Part shown: positions 35,345-42,871 of the stretch, piece after piece
Position numbering within the stretch: position 1 is the stretch's first letter
Layout of the letters: each line of letters starts with the position of its first letter
Source: VFMC01 sp040398525
GTDB lineage: Bacteria; Actinomycetota; Acidimicrobiia; Acidimicrobiales; Ilumatobacteraceae
NCBI GenBank assembly: GCA_040398525.1
Contig: JBBATY010000010.1
Location: 1-64,000, forward strand
DNA: 64,000 nucleotides
Direction: 5' to 3'
Notes under the pieces: model-generated
The model's input: the letters and a program-made list of their open reading frames with translations, nothing else
Told to the model about the DNA's origin: nothing
Databases searched by the model: none
Made by a program: the position numbers and the translations under genes

Positions 35345-36187
35345 TCAGCCCTCCCCGGCGGGGCTGCCCTCACGCGGCGCGTCGCCCACACCGATGGAGC
35401 CGTCGATCATGTCGGCCGAGTTGGCGAAGGTGATCGAGCCGTCCTCGAGGCCGGTCCACGCCGGAGCTTCGGCGCTGCACCAGGTCTCGTACTCCTCGGC
35501 GTACTCGCCGGCCGGGTCGGCGCCGCCGAGCGTGTAGCGCTCGTGGCAGACCACACCGAGGATCTGGGCCTCGGTGAGGGCGCCGCCGGTGCTGGGGCCG
35601 AAGTTGGGCATGATGCCGCGTGCGCCGGTGACGTGGGCGCCGCCTTCGCGATCGGGGTTGCCGTACACCGACACGCCGGCCGTCTGGTACTGCTGGGTGC
35701 CGTAGTAGACGTAGCGCAGCTGGTCCTCGATGTGCGGGAAGGTCTTCAGCACCTCGCCGCCGGCGAACGCATAGCCGACACCGCCTTCGCCGGCGGTGCC
35801 GTGGCAGCCGGAGCACTGACCGGTGTAGAGCGCAGCGCCCACACCCATCGGCCCGGCGATCTTCTGCTCCTTGGGCGTGAGGCCACGGGCGTACATGAAC
35901 ATCCAGATGGGCAGCAGGCTCAGCGTGGCCATCGCCCAGTACGGGATCTTCTTGCGGCTCTTGGCCGCTGCCACGTAGGGCGGGTCGGGCTTGGGCGGGG
36001 GCGGCGCTGCCGGTGCGGCCTTGGCCGGCGCGGCCTTGGCTGCAGCAGCTGGCGCGGCCGCCTCGGCGACGGCCGGCACGGACGAGGCCGCCGCAGGCGC
36101 GGCCCCCTCGACGGGTGCGGCTTCGCCGGTGGCCTTGGCCTTGGCAGCCTGGCTGCGCTTGAGGAGATGCTCGGGGATCTCGGTCAC
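35345..36187 (-). CDS. Membrane-anchored monohaem cytochrome c
   Basis: The 280-residue protein has an N-terminal motif VTEIPEHLLKRSQAAKAKA, a long Ala/Pro-rich linker, and one membrane helix (YWAMATLSLLPIWMFMYARG). The periplasmic cytochrome c domain has a single haem site CSGCH in GQCSGCHGTAGEGGVG. The N-terminal motif is nearly the same as that of the cytochrome b subunit-IV-like protein on the other strand. The GTG lies eight bases after TATCGT, suggesting a leaderless mRNA. It is divergent from the bc operon and probably accepts electrons from that complex or passes them to an oxidase. Confidence 0.85.
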   Translation of the reverse strand: MTEIPEHLLKRSQAAKAKATGEAAPVEGAAPAAASSVPAVAEAAAPAAAAKAAPAKAAPAAPPPPKPDPPYVAAAKSRKKIPYWAMATLSLLPIWMFMYARGLTPKEQKIAGPMGVGAALYTGQCSGCHGTAGEGGVGYAFAGGEVLKTFPHIEDQLRYVYYGTQQYQTAGVSVYGNPDREGGAHVTGARGIMPNFGPSTGGALTEAQILGVVCHERYTLGGADPAGEYAEEYETWCSAEAPAWTGLEDGSITFANSADMIDGSIGVGDAPREGSPAGEG

Positions 36188-36195
36188 GGGTAGCC

Positions 36196-36201
36196 ACGAT
36201 A
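36196..36201 (-). promoter_or_regulatory. -10 box for the monohaem cytochrome c gene
   Basis: TATCGT on the minus strand ends eight bases before the GTG at 36187. Confidence 0.45.
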
Positions 36202-36405
36202 GACGCACGCGCGCCCGGAACGGGAATCTGTCGGCGGGTGTCACGGGCCCTGCCCGGTTGTGCCGACACAGGTCACGGAATGCACGAATGCACAACACCG
36301 TGCTCCACACCTCCGGGCGTGGTAGACCGGAGGACGCACCAATCCAGGTGCACCGGCCGACGCCCACCCGGGCCACGGACTGGTGTCACCCCCCGGTGTC
36401 GTGAC

Positions 36406-36411
36406 TAGTGT
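36406..36411 (+). promoter_or_regulatory. Possible -10 box of the respiratory operon
   Basis: TAGTGT lies about 45 bases before the GTG at 36457, which has its own GAAGGAGA. It is the only good box I see in the 269-base divergent region (36188-36456), so the whole bc-nuo cluster may start here. Confidence 0.4.
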
Positions 36412-36456
36412 TCGTGCAACGTTTCACGATGTCGCGCGAAGAAGGAGACGCCCCTC

Positions 36457-36936
36457 GTGCAGCTTGCTATCGATCTTCTGGAACTGCCCGGCATGAACCA
36501 GGCGTTCTTGTTCTCATTCTTCCTGTCCACCGGCCTGGCGCTGCTCGCAATCCCGTATGCAAAGCGTCGGCCCGTGGGCACGCCGGTGTCGTGGGGCGAG
36601 GCCATGCTCGCGGCGATGTTCGTGTTCGGCGTGATGTTCATCGCCTTCGGTGTGGTGCCCCACCAGTGGATCGACCACGCCGACAAGGACCTCAAGTGGG
36701 ACAAGACCAAGCACCTGCACGGTCCGTGGGGCATCGTCAAGCCCCAGGCCGACGGCGGCTGGTTCCCGATGACCCTGCAGTACGAAGCGATCCGCGACGT
36801 CATCGTCGTGCTGATCCATGTGTGGTACTTCGGGCTGATGATCTTCCTGTGGAGCTTCTGGCAGAAGCGCGGCACCAAGAAGTCGACCGAGCTCGCCACC
36901 TCCACCTACGGCCGCCCGCTGGTGAAGAAGGGGTGA
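36457..36936 (+). CDS. Three-helix membrane protein of unknown function, first gene of the respiratory cluster
   Basis: I do not recognise this 159-residue protein. It has three hydrophobic segments (about residues 13-33, 48-70 and 115-140). Between the last two lies a His/Lys/Trp-rich loop with HQWIDHADKDLKWDKTKHLHGPWG, which contains four His that could bind metal or haem. The C terminus is basic. GAAGGAGA precedes the GTG. It lies four bases before the ferredoxin gene and heads the operon, so it may be a subunit or anchor for the ferredoxin or for the b6f-like complex. Confidence 0.75.
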   Translation: MQLAIDLLELPGMNQAFLFSFFLSTGLALLAIPYAKRRPVGTPVSWGEAMLAAMFVFGVMFIAFGVVPHQWIDHADKDLKWDKTKHLHGPWGIVKPQADGGWFPMTLQYEAIRDVIVVLIHVWYFGLMIFLWSFWQKRGTKKSTELATSTYGRPLVKKG

Positions 36937-36940
36937 GCTG

Positions 36941-37354
36941 ATGCCTCGTACCGATGCCAACCCACCGCTGATGCCGTACACCGACCAGTACCAACTGGTC
37001 GAGGTCGATGCCGACTACCTGTCGAAGGCCGTCAAGCCCAAGCAGTTCATCCACATCGACCAGACCGAGTGCATCATGTGCGAGGGCTGTGTCGACATCT
37101 GCCCGTGGAAGTGCATCCACATGGTGAACCCGTCGGCCATCGCCGAGGCCACCGGCACCGAGCAACCGGGCACCGACCCGAACGACAACGTCGTGTTCAT
37201 CATCGACGACGACATCTGCACCCGCTGCGCGCTCTGCGTCGACCGGTGCCCCACCGGGGTCATCATCCTCGGCAAGGTCGGCGCCCCGTCGAGCACGGGT
37301 GATTCGCACACCCGCACCAACAACCACGGCTACGCCTACGGCATGCGCTTCTGA
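36941..37354 (+). CDS. 2x[4Fe-4S] ferredoxin within the cytochrome bc operon
   Basis: The 137-residue protein has two complete cluster motifs, CIMCEGCVDICP and CTRCALCVDRCP, each Cx2Cx2Cx3CP, in a bacterial-type ferredoxin fold. A 29-residue insertion between them (NPSAIAEATGTEQPGTDPNDNVV) and a C-terminal tail rich in His, Asn and Tyr (THTRTNNHGYAYGM-like) are extra. It has no signal peptide, so it is cytoplasmic. Placement between an unknown membrane protein and cytochrome b suggests that it docks on the cytoplasmic side of the bc complex, but this is inference. Confidence 0.9.
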   Translation: MPRTDANPPLMPYTDQYQLVEVDADYLSKAVKPKQFIHIDQTECIMCEGCVDICPWKCIHMVNPSAIAEATGTEQPGTDPNDNVVFIIDDDICTRCALCVDRCPTGVIILGKVGAPSSTGDSHTRTNNHGYAYGMRF

Positions 37355-37371
37355 CAAGGACCCCGAGACCA

Positions 37372-38157
37372 ATGGCCAAGATCATCGACGAGACCCCCCG
37401 CCCGACGGCGAAGGACCGCGCCAACAAACTGGTGTCCGACGTCCAGGGCAGCCAGGTGTGGAACAGCATCTTCCGCCCGGGCTCGATCTTCCGCAAGGGC
37501 TACACCGACAGCCCTCGCAACCGCAGCTACGTCATCATGAACTCGGTGCTGTACCACCTGCACCCGGTGAAGGTGAAGCGCCACGCGGTGAAGGTCAGCT
37601 ACACCCTGTGCCTCGGCGGGTTGAGCTTCTTCCTGTTCATCCTGCTCACCGTCACCGGCATCTTCTTGATGTTCTATTACCGTCCCGAGGCCACCCAAGC
37701 CTGGAACGACATCTCGAACCTGCAGACCTCGGTCACCTTCGGGCTCCTCGTACGAAACATGCATCGATGGGGTGCCCACCTGATGGTGCTCTCGGTGTTC
37801 TTGCACATGGCCCGCGTCTTCTACCACGGGGCCTACAAGGCGCCACGCGAGTTCAACTGGGTCATCGGCGTGGTGCTGCTGATGCTCACCCTGCTGCTCA
37901 GCTTCACCGGCTACCTGCTGCCGTGGGACCAGCTGGCCATGTGGGCCGTCGCGGTGGGCACGAACATGATGGGCTACACCCCGGTGTTCGGCTCCGAGGT
38001 CCGCTACGTGCTGCTCGGCGGCAAGGAGATCGGATCGGAGACGCTGCTGCGGTGGTACGTGCTGCACGTGCTGTTCCTGCCGTTCGTGATCGTGATCTTC
38101 ATGGCCATCCACTTCTGGCGTGTCCGCAAAGACGGCGGCATCTCGGGGCCGCTGTGA
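37372..38157 (+). CDS. Cytochrome b6-like subunit of the menaquinol:cytochrome c reductase
   Basis: The 261-residue protein is the N-terminal half of cytochrome b, in the split b6f/Firmicutes form. It has four membrane helices and the four haem-b His at 131, 145, 232 and 247. The spacings of 14, 101 and 102 equal those of plant and cyanobacterial b6. Cys80 in YTLCLGGLSF aligns with b6 Cys35, which holds haem c-n (c-i) by one thioether. FYYRPEATQAW, SFTGYLLPWDQ and the ending GGISGPL are also b6-like. An extra N-terminal 45 residues are polar. It forms the quinone-binding core with the next gene product. Confidence 0.93.
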   Translation: MAKIIDETPRPTAKDRANKLVSDVQGSQVWNSIFRPGSIFRKGYTDSPRNRSYVIMNSVLYHLHPVKVKRHAVKVSYTLCLGGLSFFLFILLTVTGIFLMFYYRPEATQAWNDISNLQTSVTFGLLVRNMHRWGAHLMVLSVFLHMARVFYHGAYKAPREFNWVIGVVLLMLTLLLSFTGYLLPWDQLAMWAVAVGTNMMGYTPVFGSEVRYVLLGGKEIGSETLLRWYVLHVLFLPFVIVIFMAIHFWRVRKDGGISGPL

Positions 38158-38204
38158 TGACGAACGCACCTCGAACCCGGCTGATCGGAGCGACCAATGA
38201 CTGA
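38157..38204 (+). CDS. Possible 15-codon coupling ORF between the two cytochrome b genes
   Basis: The ATG shares a base with the stop of the b6-like gene (TGATG), and the ORF ends inside the first codons of the next gene (ATGACTGA at 38197-38204). It codes MTNAPRTRLIGATND. It may only carry ribosomes across the 39-base gap; there is also a GGAG before 38197, so it may be chance. Confidence 0.3.
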   Translation: MTNAPRTRLIGATND

Positions 38205-38997
38205 GATCCCCGAGCACCTCCTGAAGCGGGCCCAGGAGGCCCGCGAGAAGGCGGCTGCCTCCGGCGCGGGCGACGCGGCAGCATCGAGCGCCAGCGCGTC
38301 GGCGGGTGGCGAGGCTGCTGCGGCGGCCGACTCGCGCATCCCGGCGCACCTGCTCGAGCGCAGCCGTGCGGCCAAGGCCAAGGCCGAAGGTGGCGAGGCC
38401 ACCTCCGGTGGCGGTGCGGTGGCCGTGCAGGAGAAGGTGTCCGCAGTGGTGGCCGCCGGTGCAGTCGCAGGTGGCGGCGTGCCGATCGGCGCCGGGCCCG
38501 GTGGCAACACCCAGCGCCTGCTCACCGTCGTCAAGAGCGGCTCCATCCAGGAGGTCAAGGCCACTCCGGTCGACAAGGTGCACACCTGGCCGCACCTGCT
38601 CGCCGCCGAGTTCGTCGCCGCCCTGCTCTGCACGGCGTTCACGTTCTTCTTCTCGATCTGGGTGAACGCGCCACTGCTCCAGTTGGCCAACGCCAACCAG
38701 ACGCCCAACCCGTCGAAGGCACCGTGGTACTTCCTCGGCTTGCAGGAACTGCTCACGATGTTCCACCCGATGGTGGCCGGCGTGACCATCCCTGGTGTGG
38801 GCCTGATCGTGCTGATCTTCGCCCCGTTCATCGACAAGAACCCGTCGAACAAGCCGGAAGACCGCAAGTTCGCGACGTCGATTATGACGGTCCACCTGAT
38901 GTTCTGGGCGGTCCTCGTGATGATCGGCTCGTTCTTCCGGGGCCCGGGTTTCAACTTCGTCATGCCGTGGAAAGACGGCCTGTTCTTCGAGCTGTGA
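38197..38997 (+). CDS. Cytochrome b subunit-IV-like protein with a repeated N-terminal motif
   Basis: The 266-residue protein is the C-terminal half of cytochrome b. Three membrane helices follow about residue 130, and the Qo-site motif appears as KAPWYFLGLQELL, as in Bacillus QcrC and PetD. The first 110 residues are an Ala/Ser/Gly-rich cytoplasmic extension that contains the motif IPEHLLKRAQEAREKA and a second copy, IPAHLLERSRAAKAKA. The same motif starts the monohaem cytochrome c on the other strand. It would complete the quinol oxidation site with the b6-like subunit. The extension may be an assembly or contact tag. Confidence 0.92.
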   Translation: MTEIPEHLLKRAQEAREKAAASGAGDAAASSASASAGGEAAAAADSRIPAHLLERSRAAKAKAEGGEATSGGGAVAVQEKVSAVVAAGAVAGGGVPIGAGPGGNTQRLLTVVKSGSIQEVKATPVDKVHTWPHLLAAEFVAALLCTAFTFFFSIWVNAPLLQLANANQTPNPSKAPWYFLGLQELLTMFHPMVAGVTIPGVGLIVLIFAPFIDKNPSNKPEDRKFATSIMTVHLMFWAVLVMIGSFFRGPGFNFVMPWKDGLFFEL

Positions 38998-39004
38998 GGT
39001 CGGC

Positions 39005-39844
39005 ATGAGCTCTGCTGCAGTCATCGCGGTCGTCGTCGGCGTGGTCGTCGTCCTCGGCGGCCTCGCCTTCGTCACCGCTGCGCGTCGCAGCGACGTCCGC
39101 GGTGCGGGCGCGCTGAGCCGCGAGACCCGCCGCCGCGATCGCGACGCCGAGATCGACCTGCCTGAGGCCGCCACCGGCCGCGAGGTCGAGGCCCAGGCGG
39201 TCGCCGCCCGGTCGACGTCGCTCGTCAAGGCCGATTCCGCGCCGCCCGCCGTGTGGGTGCCGCCGGACCCGGAGGCCATCGGGGTCAGCCGTCGTTCGTT
39301 CCTCAACCGTGCCTCGATCGCCCTGATGGGCGCCAGCATCACCACCTTCGCTGCTGGCAGCTTCGTCGCCTTCCTGTGGCCGATCTCCAAGGGTGGCTTC
39401 GGCGGCAAGGTGCGCATCGGCAAGAAGGACGAGATCATCGGCACGATCCGCTCGAGCGGTGGGTTCTTCTACGCTCCCGAAGCCCGGTCGTGGATCACCG
39501 AGTACCCGTCGACGGCCCTGCCGAAGGCGAAGGCCGCCTACCAGGCTCAGCTTCTGCCGGGCCTCGAGGCGGGCCTGATCGCCAGCTACCAGAAGTGCCC
39601 GCACCTCGGGTGCCGCGTGCCCGAGTGCAAGAGCAGCCAGTGGTTCGAGTGCCCGTGCCACGGCTCGCAGTACAACCGTGTCGGTGAGAAGAAGGGTGGC
39701 CCTGCGCCGCGTGGCCTCGACCACTTCATCCTCACGGTGGCGGCCAACGGCGACGTCACCATCGACACCGGCACCGTCTACCAAGGCCCGCCGCTCGGAA
39801 CGAACACCACCGGCCAGGAAGCAGAAGGACCCAACTGCGTATGA
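39005..39844 (+). CDS. Rieske [2Fe-2S] protein of the b6f-like complex
   Basis: The 279-residue protein has a first membrane helix (residues 5-26), a charged stretch, then SRRSFLNRASIALMG with a twin-arginine-like start before a second helix. The Rieske domain has cluster motifs CPHLGC and CPCHGSQY, whose Cys/His pairs bind the cluster. Between them is an extra short insert RVPECKSSQWF. It takes electrons from menaquinol and hands them to a cytochrome c. The stop overlaps the next gene (ATGA). Confidence 0.95.
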   Translation: MSSAAVIAVVVGVVVVLGGLAFVTAARRSDVRGAGALSRETRRRDRDAEIDLPEAATGREVEAQAVAARSTSLVKADSAPPAVWVPPDPEAIGVSRRSFLNRASIALMGASITTFAAGSFVAFLWPISKGGFGGKVRIGKKDEIIGTIRSSGGFFYAPEARSWITEYPSTALPKAKAAYQAQLLPGLEAGLIASYQKCPHLGCRVPECKSSQWFECPCHGSQYNRVGEKKGGPAPRGLDHFILTVAANGDVTIDTGTVYQGPPLGTNTTGQEAEGPNCV

Positions 39845-40938
39845 CCGCGATGCTCTCCTTCGCCCGATCCACCTCGGCGATCGCCTATGTGCTGGTCGCC
39901 GTCGTCACCATCGGCTGGATCCTCTACTACTTCGCCAACCGCAAGTCGGCCAAGCCCGAACTGGGCTCGGAGATCGAGCTGGCGGCGAACCGCAAGCCGT
40001 ACTACGACGACGAGACCCTCGAGGGTCGGCGCCTCGAGCGGTTCCAGTTCTTCGGTGTGCTCTTCCTGGCCACCATCACCCTCGGCCTGCCGATCTACTG
40101 GGTGCTCGAGCCCGGTCGCATGGCCGGTGCGATGGAGGCCAAGGACAAGCAGTTCATCACCTGGGGCTCGCGGCTGTATGCCACCACGGCCGAGGGTGGC
40201 TTCAACTGCGCCGGCTGCCACGGCGCCAATGGTGGTGGCGGTGTCGCCGCCTACACGGTCACCGACCCGACCACGAACCAGGTCAAGGCGGTCAACTGGG
40301 TCGCCCCGGCCATCAACAACGTCCTCTACCGATTCGACGAGAGCGAGCTCGAGTTCATCCTCGTCTACGGTCGCCCGTTCTCGCCGATGTCGCCGTGGGG
40401 CCTCGCCGGTGGCGGGCCGCTCAACGACCAGCAGATCGAGACGCTGATCTCGTTCATCCGCAGCATCCAGATCCCTCGTGAGGGCTGCGCCGAGGGCGAG
40501 GACGATCCGCTCACCTGCGCCAGCGGCCACCTGCCTCAGGCCGAGCGCGATCGAATCCAGGAGGCAGCCGAGGCGGACGCACAGAAGCTCGTCGACGCCG
40601 GCAAGTACGCCACCGTGCAGGAGGCCCTCGGCGAGGCGCTCTTCAGCTCGAGCTACGCCTCGGGCGCCTACTCGTGCGCCCGTTGCCACACATCCGGCTG
40701 GAGCTACGGTGAGCCCGGTGTCACCGGTCAGGGTGCCTTTGGCTGGAACCTCACCGGCGGGTCGACCGTCGACCACTTCCCGAACGAGACCGACATGATC
40801 AACTTCATCAAGGCCGGTTCGGAGATGGGCAAGCGGTACGGCACCCAGGGCCAGGGCAGCGGCAGGATGCCCGGGTTCGGGTCGTCGCTCACCGACGAGC
40901 AGATCAAGGCCGTCGTCGAATACGTTCGGAGTCTCTAA
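39841..40938 (+). CDS. Membrane dihaem cytochrome c
   Basis: The 365-residue protein has two hydrophobic helices near the N terminus (about 13-32 and 70-90). Two cytochrome c domains follow, with haem sites CAGCH (in GFNCAGCHGANGGGG) and CARCH (in YSCARCHTSGWS). Candidate axial Met residues are in FSPMSPWG and RMPGFGSSL. It follows the Rieske gene with a four-base overlap, so it is the likely cytochrome c subunit of the complex, comparable to the dihaem QcrC of actinobacteria, although its membrane part is at the N terminus. Confidence 0.9.
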   Translation: MTAMLSFARSTSAIAYVLVAVVTIGWILYYFANRKSAKPELGSEIELAANRKPYYDDETLEGRRLERFQFFGVLFLATITLGLPIYWVLEPGRMAGAMEAKDKQFITWGSRLYATTAEGGFNCAGCHGANGGGGVAAYTVTDPTTNQVKAVNWVAPAINNVLYRFDESELEFILVYGRPFSPMSPWGLAGGGPLNDQQIETLISFIRSIQIPREGCAEGEDDPLTCASGHLPQAERDRIQEAAEADAQKLVDAGKYATVQEALGEALFSSSYASGAYSCARCHTSGWSYGEPGVTGQGAFGWNLTGGSTVDHFPNETDMINFIKAGSEMGKRYGTQGQGSGRMPGFGSSLTDEQIKAVVEYVRSL

Positions 40939-41820
40939 GTGTTGCTGGAAATCGCCTCCCACCCGCTCGTCGGCCGGTTGATCGCATCCGGCGCCGGGCA
41001 GACCGACTCCGGCCCCGGCGGTTGGATGCCCGAGCTCCGCGGCATCCTCACCGTCATCATCGGCGTGGTCGTGCTGATGGGCAGCGTCTACGCGATCCTC
41101 GGCACCAACATCGGCTTCCGACTCGGCTTCCTGGTGGCATTCACCGGCCTCGCGGCCTGGATGTTCATCATGGGCGCCATCTGGTGGACCTACGGCATCG
41201 GCCTGAAGGGGCCCGAAGGATCATGGGACGCCATGCCGGGACGAACCATCCTGCAGGACACAGCGGCGCTGAAGAAAGCCGGCGCGCTCGACGCGCCAGT
41301 CGAGGTGGCCCCCGACGCCACGCCGGCCGACACCTCGTCGGCCGTCAGCGGGTCGCTCCAGTCCGAGGGTTGGCGCCAACTCGACGAGGCGGCACCGATG
41401 TTCGGCCAGACCGCATCGCAGGCCGAGGTCTTCCTCACCGAGGCCGGCGTGTTCGAAGCAGGTGGCTACAAGGTCGTCAACGTGTTCGACATCGGCGGCG
41501 AGCGGTACCCGCGCTACGCCGACGGCGCCATCGACTTCCTGGCCTTCTGGCACAAGCCGCGCTACGTGCTCGTCGAGGTCGCCCCGGTGGTGCAGCAACG
41601 CACCGAGCCCGGGCGAGCACCGGCGACACCTCGCATCGACGAGACGCTCCCGCACCAGTACGTCTACATGATCCGCAACCTCGGTGCGAAGCGGGTGCCG
41701 GCCGGTCTGATCACCATCGGCTCGCTCATCGTGTTCCTGATCTGCTGTTGGCTGCTCCACCGCCGTGACCGGACGGTGGCCCACAACCGCAGTCAACTGG
41801 CCCTGCCGGCGAAGGCCTGA
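40939..41820 (+). CDS. Unknown membrane protein between the bc and nuo genes
   Basis: I do not recognise this 293-residue protein. It has two close hydrophobic segments near the N terminus (about 35-55 and 58-80), a large soluble part with a Pro/Asp-rich linker (APVEVAPDATPADTSSAVSG), and one more helix near the end (VPAGLITIGSLIVFLICCWLLHRR). The soluble part contains GGYKVVNVFDIGGERYPRYADGAIDFLAFWHKPRYVLVEVAPV. It starts directly after the TAA of the dihaem cytochrome gene and ends two bases before nuoA, so it may be a subunit or assembly factor linking the two complexes. Confidence 0.75.
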   Translation: MLLEIASHPLVGRLIASGAGQTDSGPGGWMPELRGILTVIIGVVVLMGSVYAILGTNIGFRLGFLVAFTGLAAWMFIMGAIWWTYGIGLKGPEGSWDAMPGRTILQDTAALKKAGALDAPVEVAPDATPADTSSAVSGSLQSEGWRQLDEAAPMFGQTASQAEVFLTEAGVFEAGGYKVVNVFDIGGERYPRYADGAIDFLAFWHKPRYVLVEVAPVVQQRTEPGRAPATPRIDETLPHQYVYMIRNLGAKRVPAGLITIGSLIVFLICCWLLHRRDRTVAHNRSQLALPAKA

Positions 41821-41822
41821 CC

Positions 41823-42281
41823 GTGGGTCAGTACCTGCCGGTCGTCGCCCTGTTGGTGCTCGCCGTGTTGTTCGGCGCACTCAGCTTCCTGGCGTCGGGG
41901 CTGCTCGCCCCGAAGCGGCCGTCGGCGGCCAAGCAGGCTCCCTACGAGTGCGGCATCGTCCCGAGCCGCGAGCCACCGGAACGCTTCCCGGTCACCTTCT
42001 ACGTCGTCGCGATGTTGTTCATCATGTTCGACATCGAGATCATCTTCCTCTACCCGTACGTGGTCGACCGCCAGTTCCTGGGCTCGTTCGCGTTCTGGGA
42101 GATCATTGCCTTCAGCGTCGTGTTCTTCGCCGCCTTCGTCTACATGGTGGCCAGGGGAGCGCTCGACTGGGGCCCGGTGCAGCGCGCCCGCCGCCTCGAC
42201 ACGGCCGTGTCCGAGCAGCGCACCACCACCACCACGATCCGTCGCGTCGGCACCGAGGGACGTATCGAGGAGGCTGCCTGA
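41823..42281 (+). CDS. nuoA: NADH-quinone oxidoreductase subunit A
   Basis: The 152-residue membrane protein has three helices and the NuoA hallmarks KQAPYECGIVPSREPPERFPVTFYVVAMLFIMFDIEIIFLYP. A hydrophilic C-terminal tail of about 35 residues (EQRTTTTTIRRVGTEGRIEEAA) is longer than in E. coli. It is the first of fourteen nuo genes in the standard A-N order. NuoA lies at the junction of the membrane and peripheral arms near the quinone site. Confidence 0.97.
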   Translation: MGQYLPVVALLVLAVLFGALSFLASGLLAPKRPSAAKQAPYECGIVPSREPPERFPVTFYVVAMLFIMFDIEIIFLYPYVVDRQFLGSFAFWEIIAFSVVFFAAFVYMVARGALDWGPVQRARRLDTAVSEQRTTTTTIRRVGTEGRIEEAA

Positions 42282-42868
42282 TGGGTGTGGTCCGCGACGT
42301 GCTCGACGACGGCCTCGGAGGCCTCCAGCACAACTTCGTCACCGCCAGGATCGAAGATCTCGTCAACTGGTCGCGGAGCCGCAGCAGTTGGCCTGCGTCG
42401 TTCGGCCTCGCCTGCTGCGCGATCGAGATGATGGCGACGGGCGCCGCCCACTACGACATCAGCCGCTTCGGCATGGAGGTCTTCCGGGCCTCGCCGCGCC
42501 AGGCCGACATCATGATCGTGGCGGGTCGGGTGAGCCAGAAGATGGCCCCGGTGCTGCGCCAGGTCTACGACCAGATGATGGAGCCCAAGTGGGTCATCTC
42601 GATGGGCGTGTGCGCCAGCAGCGGCGGGATGTTCAACAACTACGCGATCGTGCAGGGCGTCGACCAGGTGGTGCCGGTCGACGTGTACGCACCGGGCTGC
42701 CCGCCCACCCCCGAGACCCTCATCCATGCGATCGAGACCCTCCACGGCCTGATCGAGACCGGTGAGATCACCCGGCGGCGCCGCAACACGGGCGCAGGCG
42801 CAGATGTCCACATCACCGAGATCCCGGCAGCAGCCGAGCCGATCCCGGTCATCCTCGGAGTCCGCTGA
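42281..42868 (+). CDS. nuoB: NADH-quinone oxidoreductase subunit B
   Basis: The 195-residue protein holds cluster N2, the last in the chain before quinone. The ligands are in FGLACCAIEMM (adjacent Cys), MGVCASSGG and APGCPPTPETL. It begins one base inside the nuoA stop (TGATG). The C terminus extends beyond the usual end with a polar tail (NTGAGADVHITEIP). N2 reduces menaquinone together with NuoD. Confidence 0.97.
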   Translation: MGVVRDVLDDGLGGLQHNFVTARIEDLVNWSRSRSSWPASFGLACCAIEMMATGAAHYDISRFGMEVFRASPRQADIMIVAGRVSQKMAPVLRQVYDQMMEPKWVISMGVCASSGGMFNNYAIVQGVDQVVPVDVYAPGCPPTPETLIHAIETLHGLIETGEITRRRRNTGAGADVHITEIPAAAEPIPVILGVR

Positions 42869-42871
42869 GCC

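Noticed and set aside
36941..37354. The ferredoxin taken as a second copy of nuoI
   Set aside because: It lacks the NuoI N-terminal segment and spacing and is encoded with cytochrome b. A full nuoI lies at 50363-51058.
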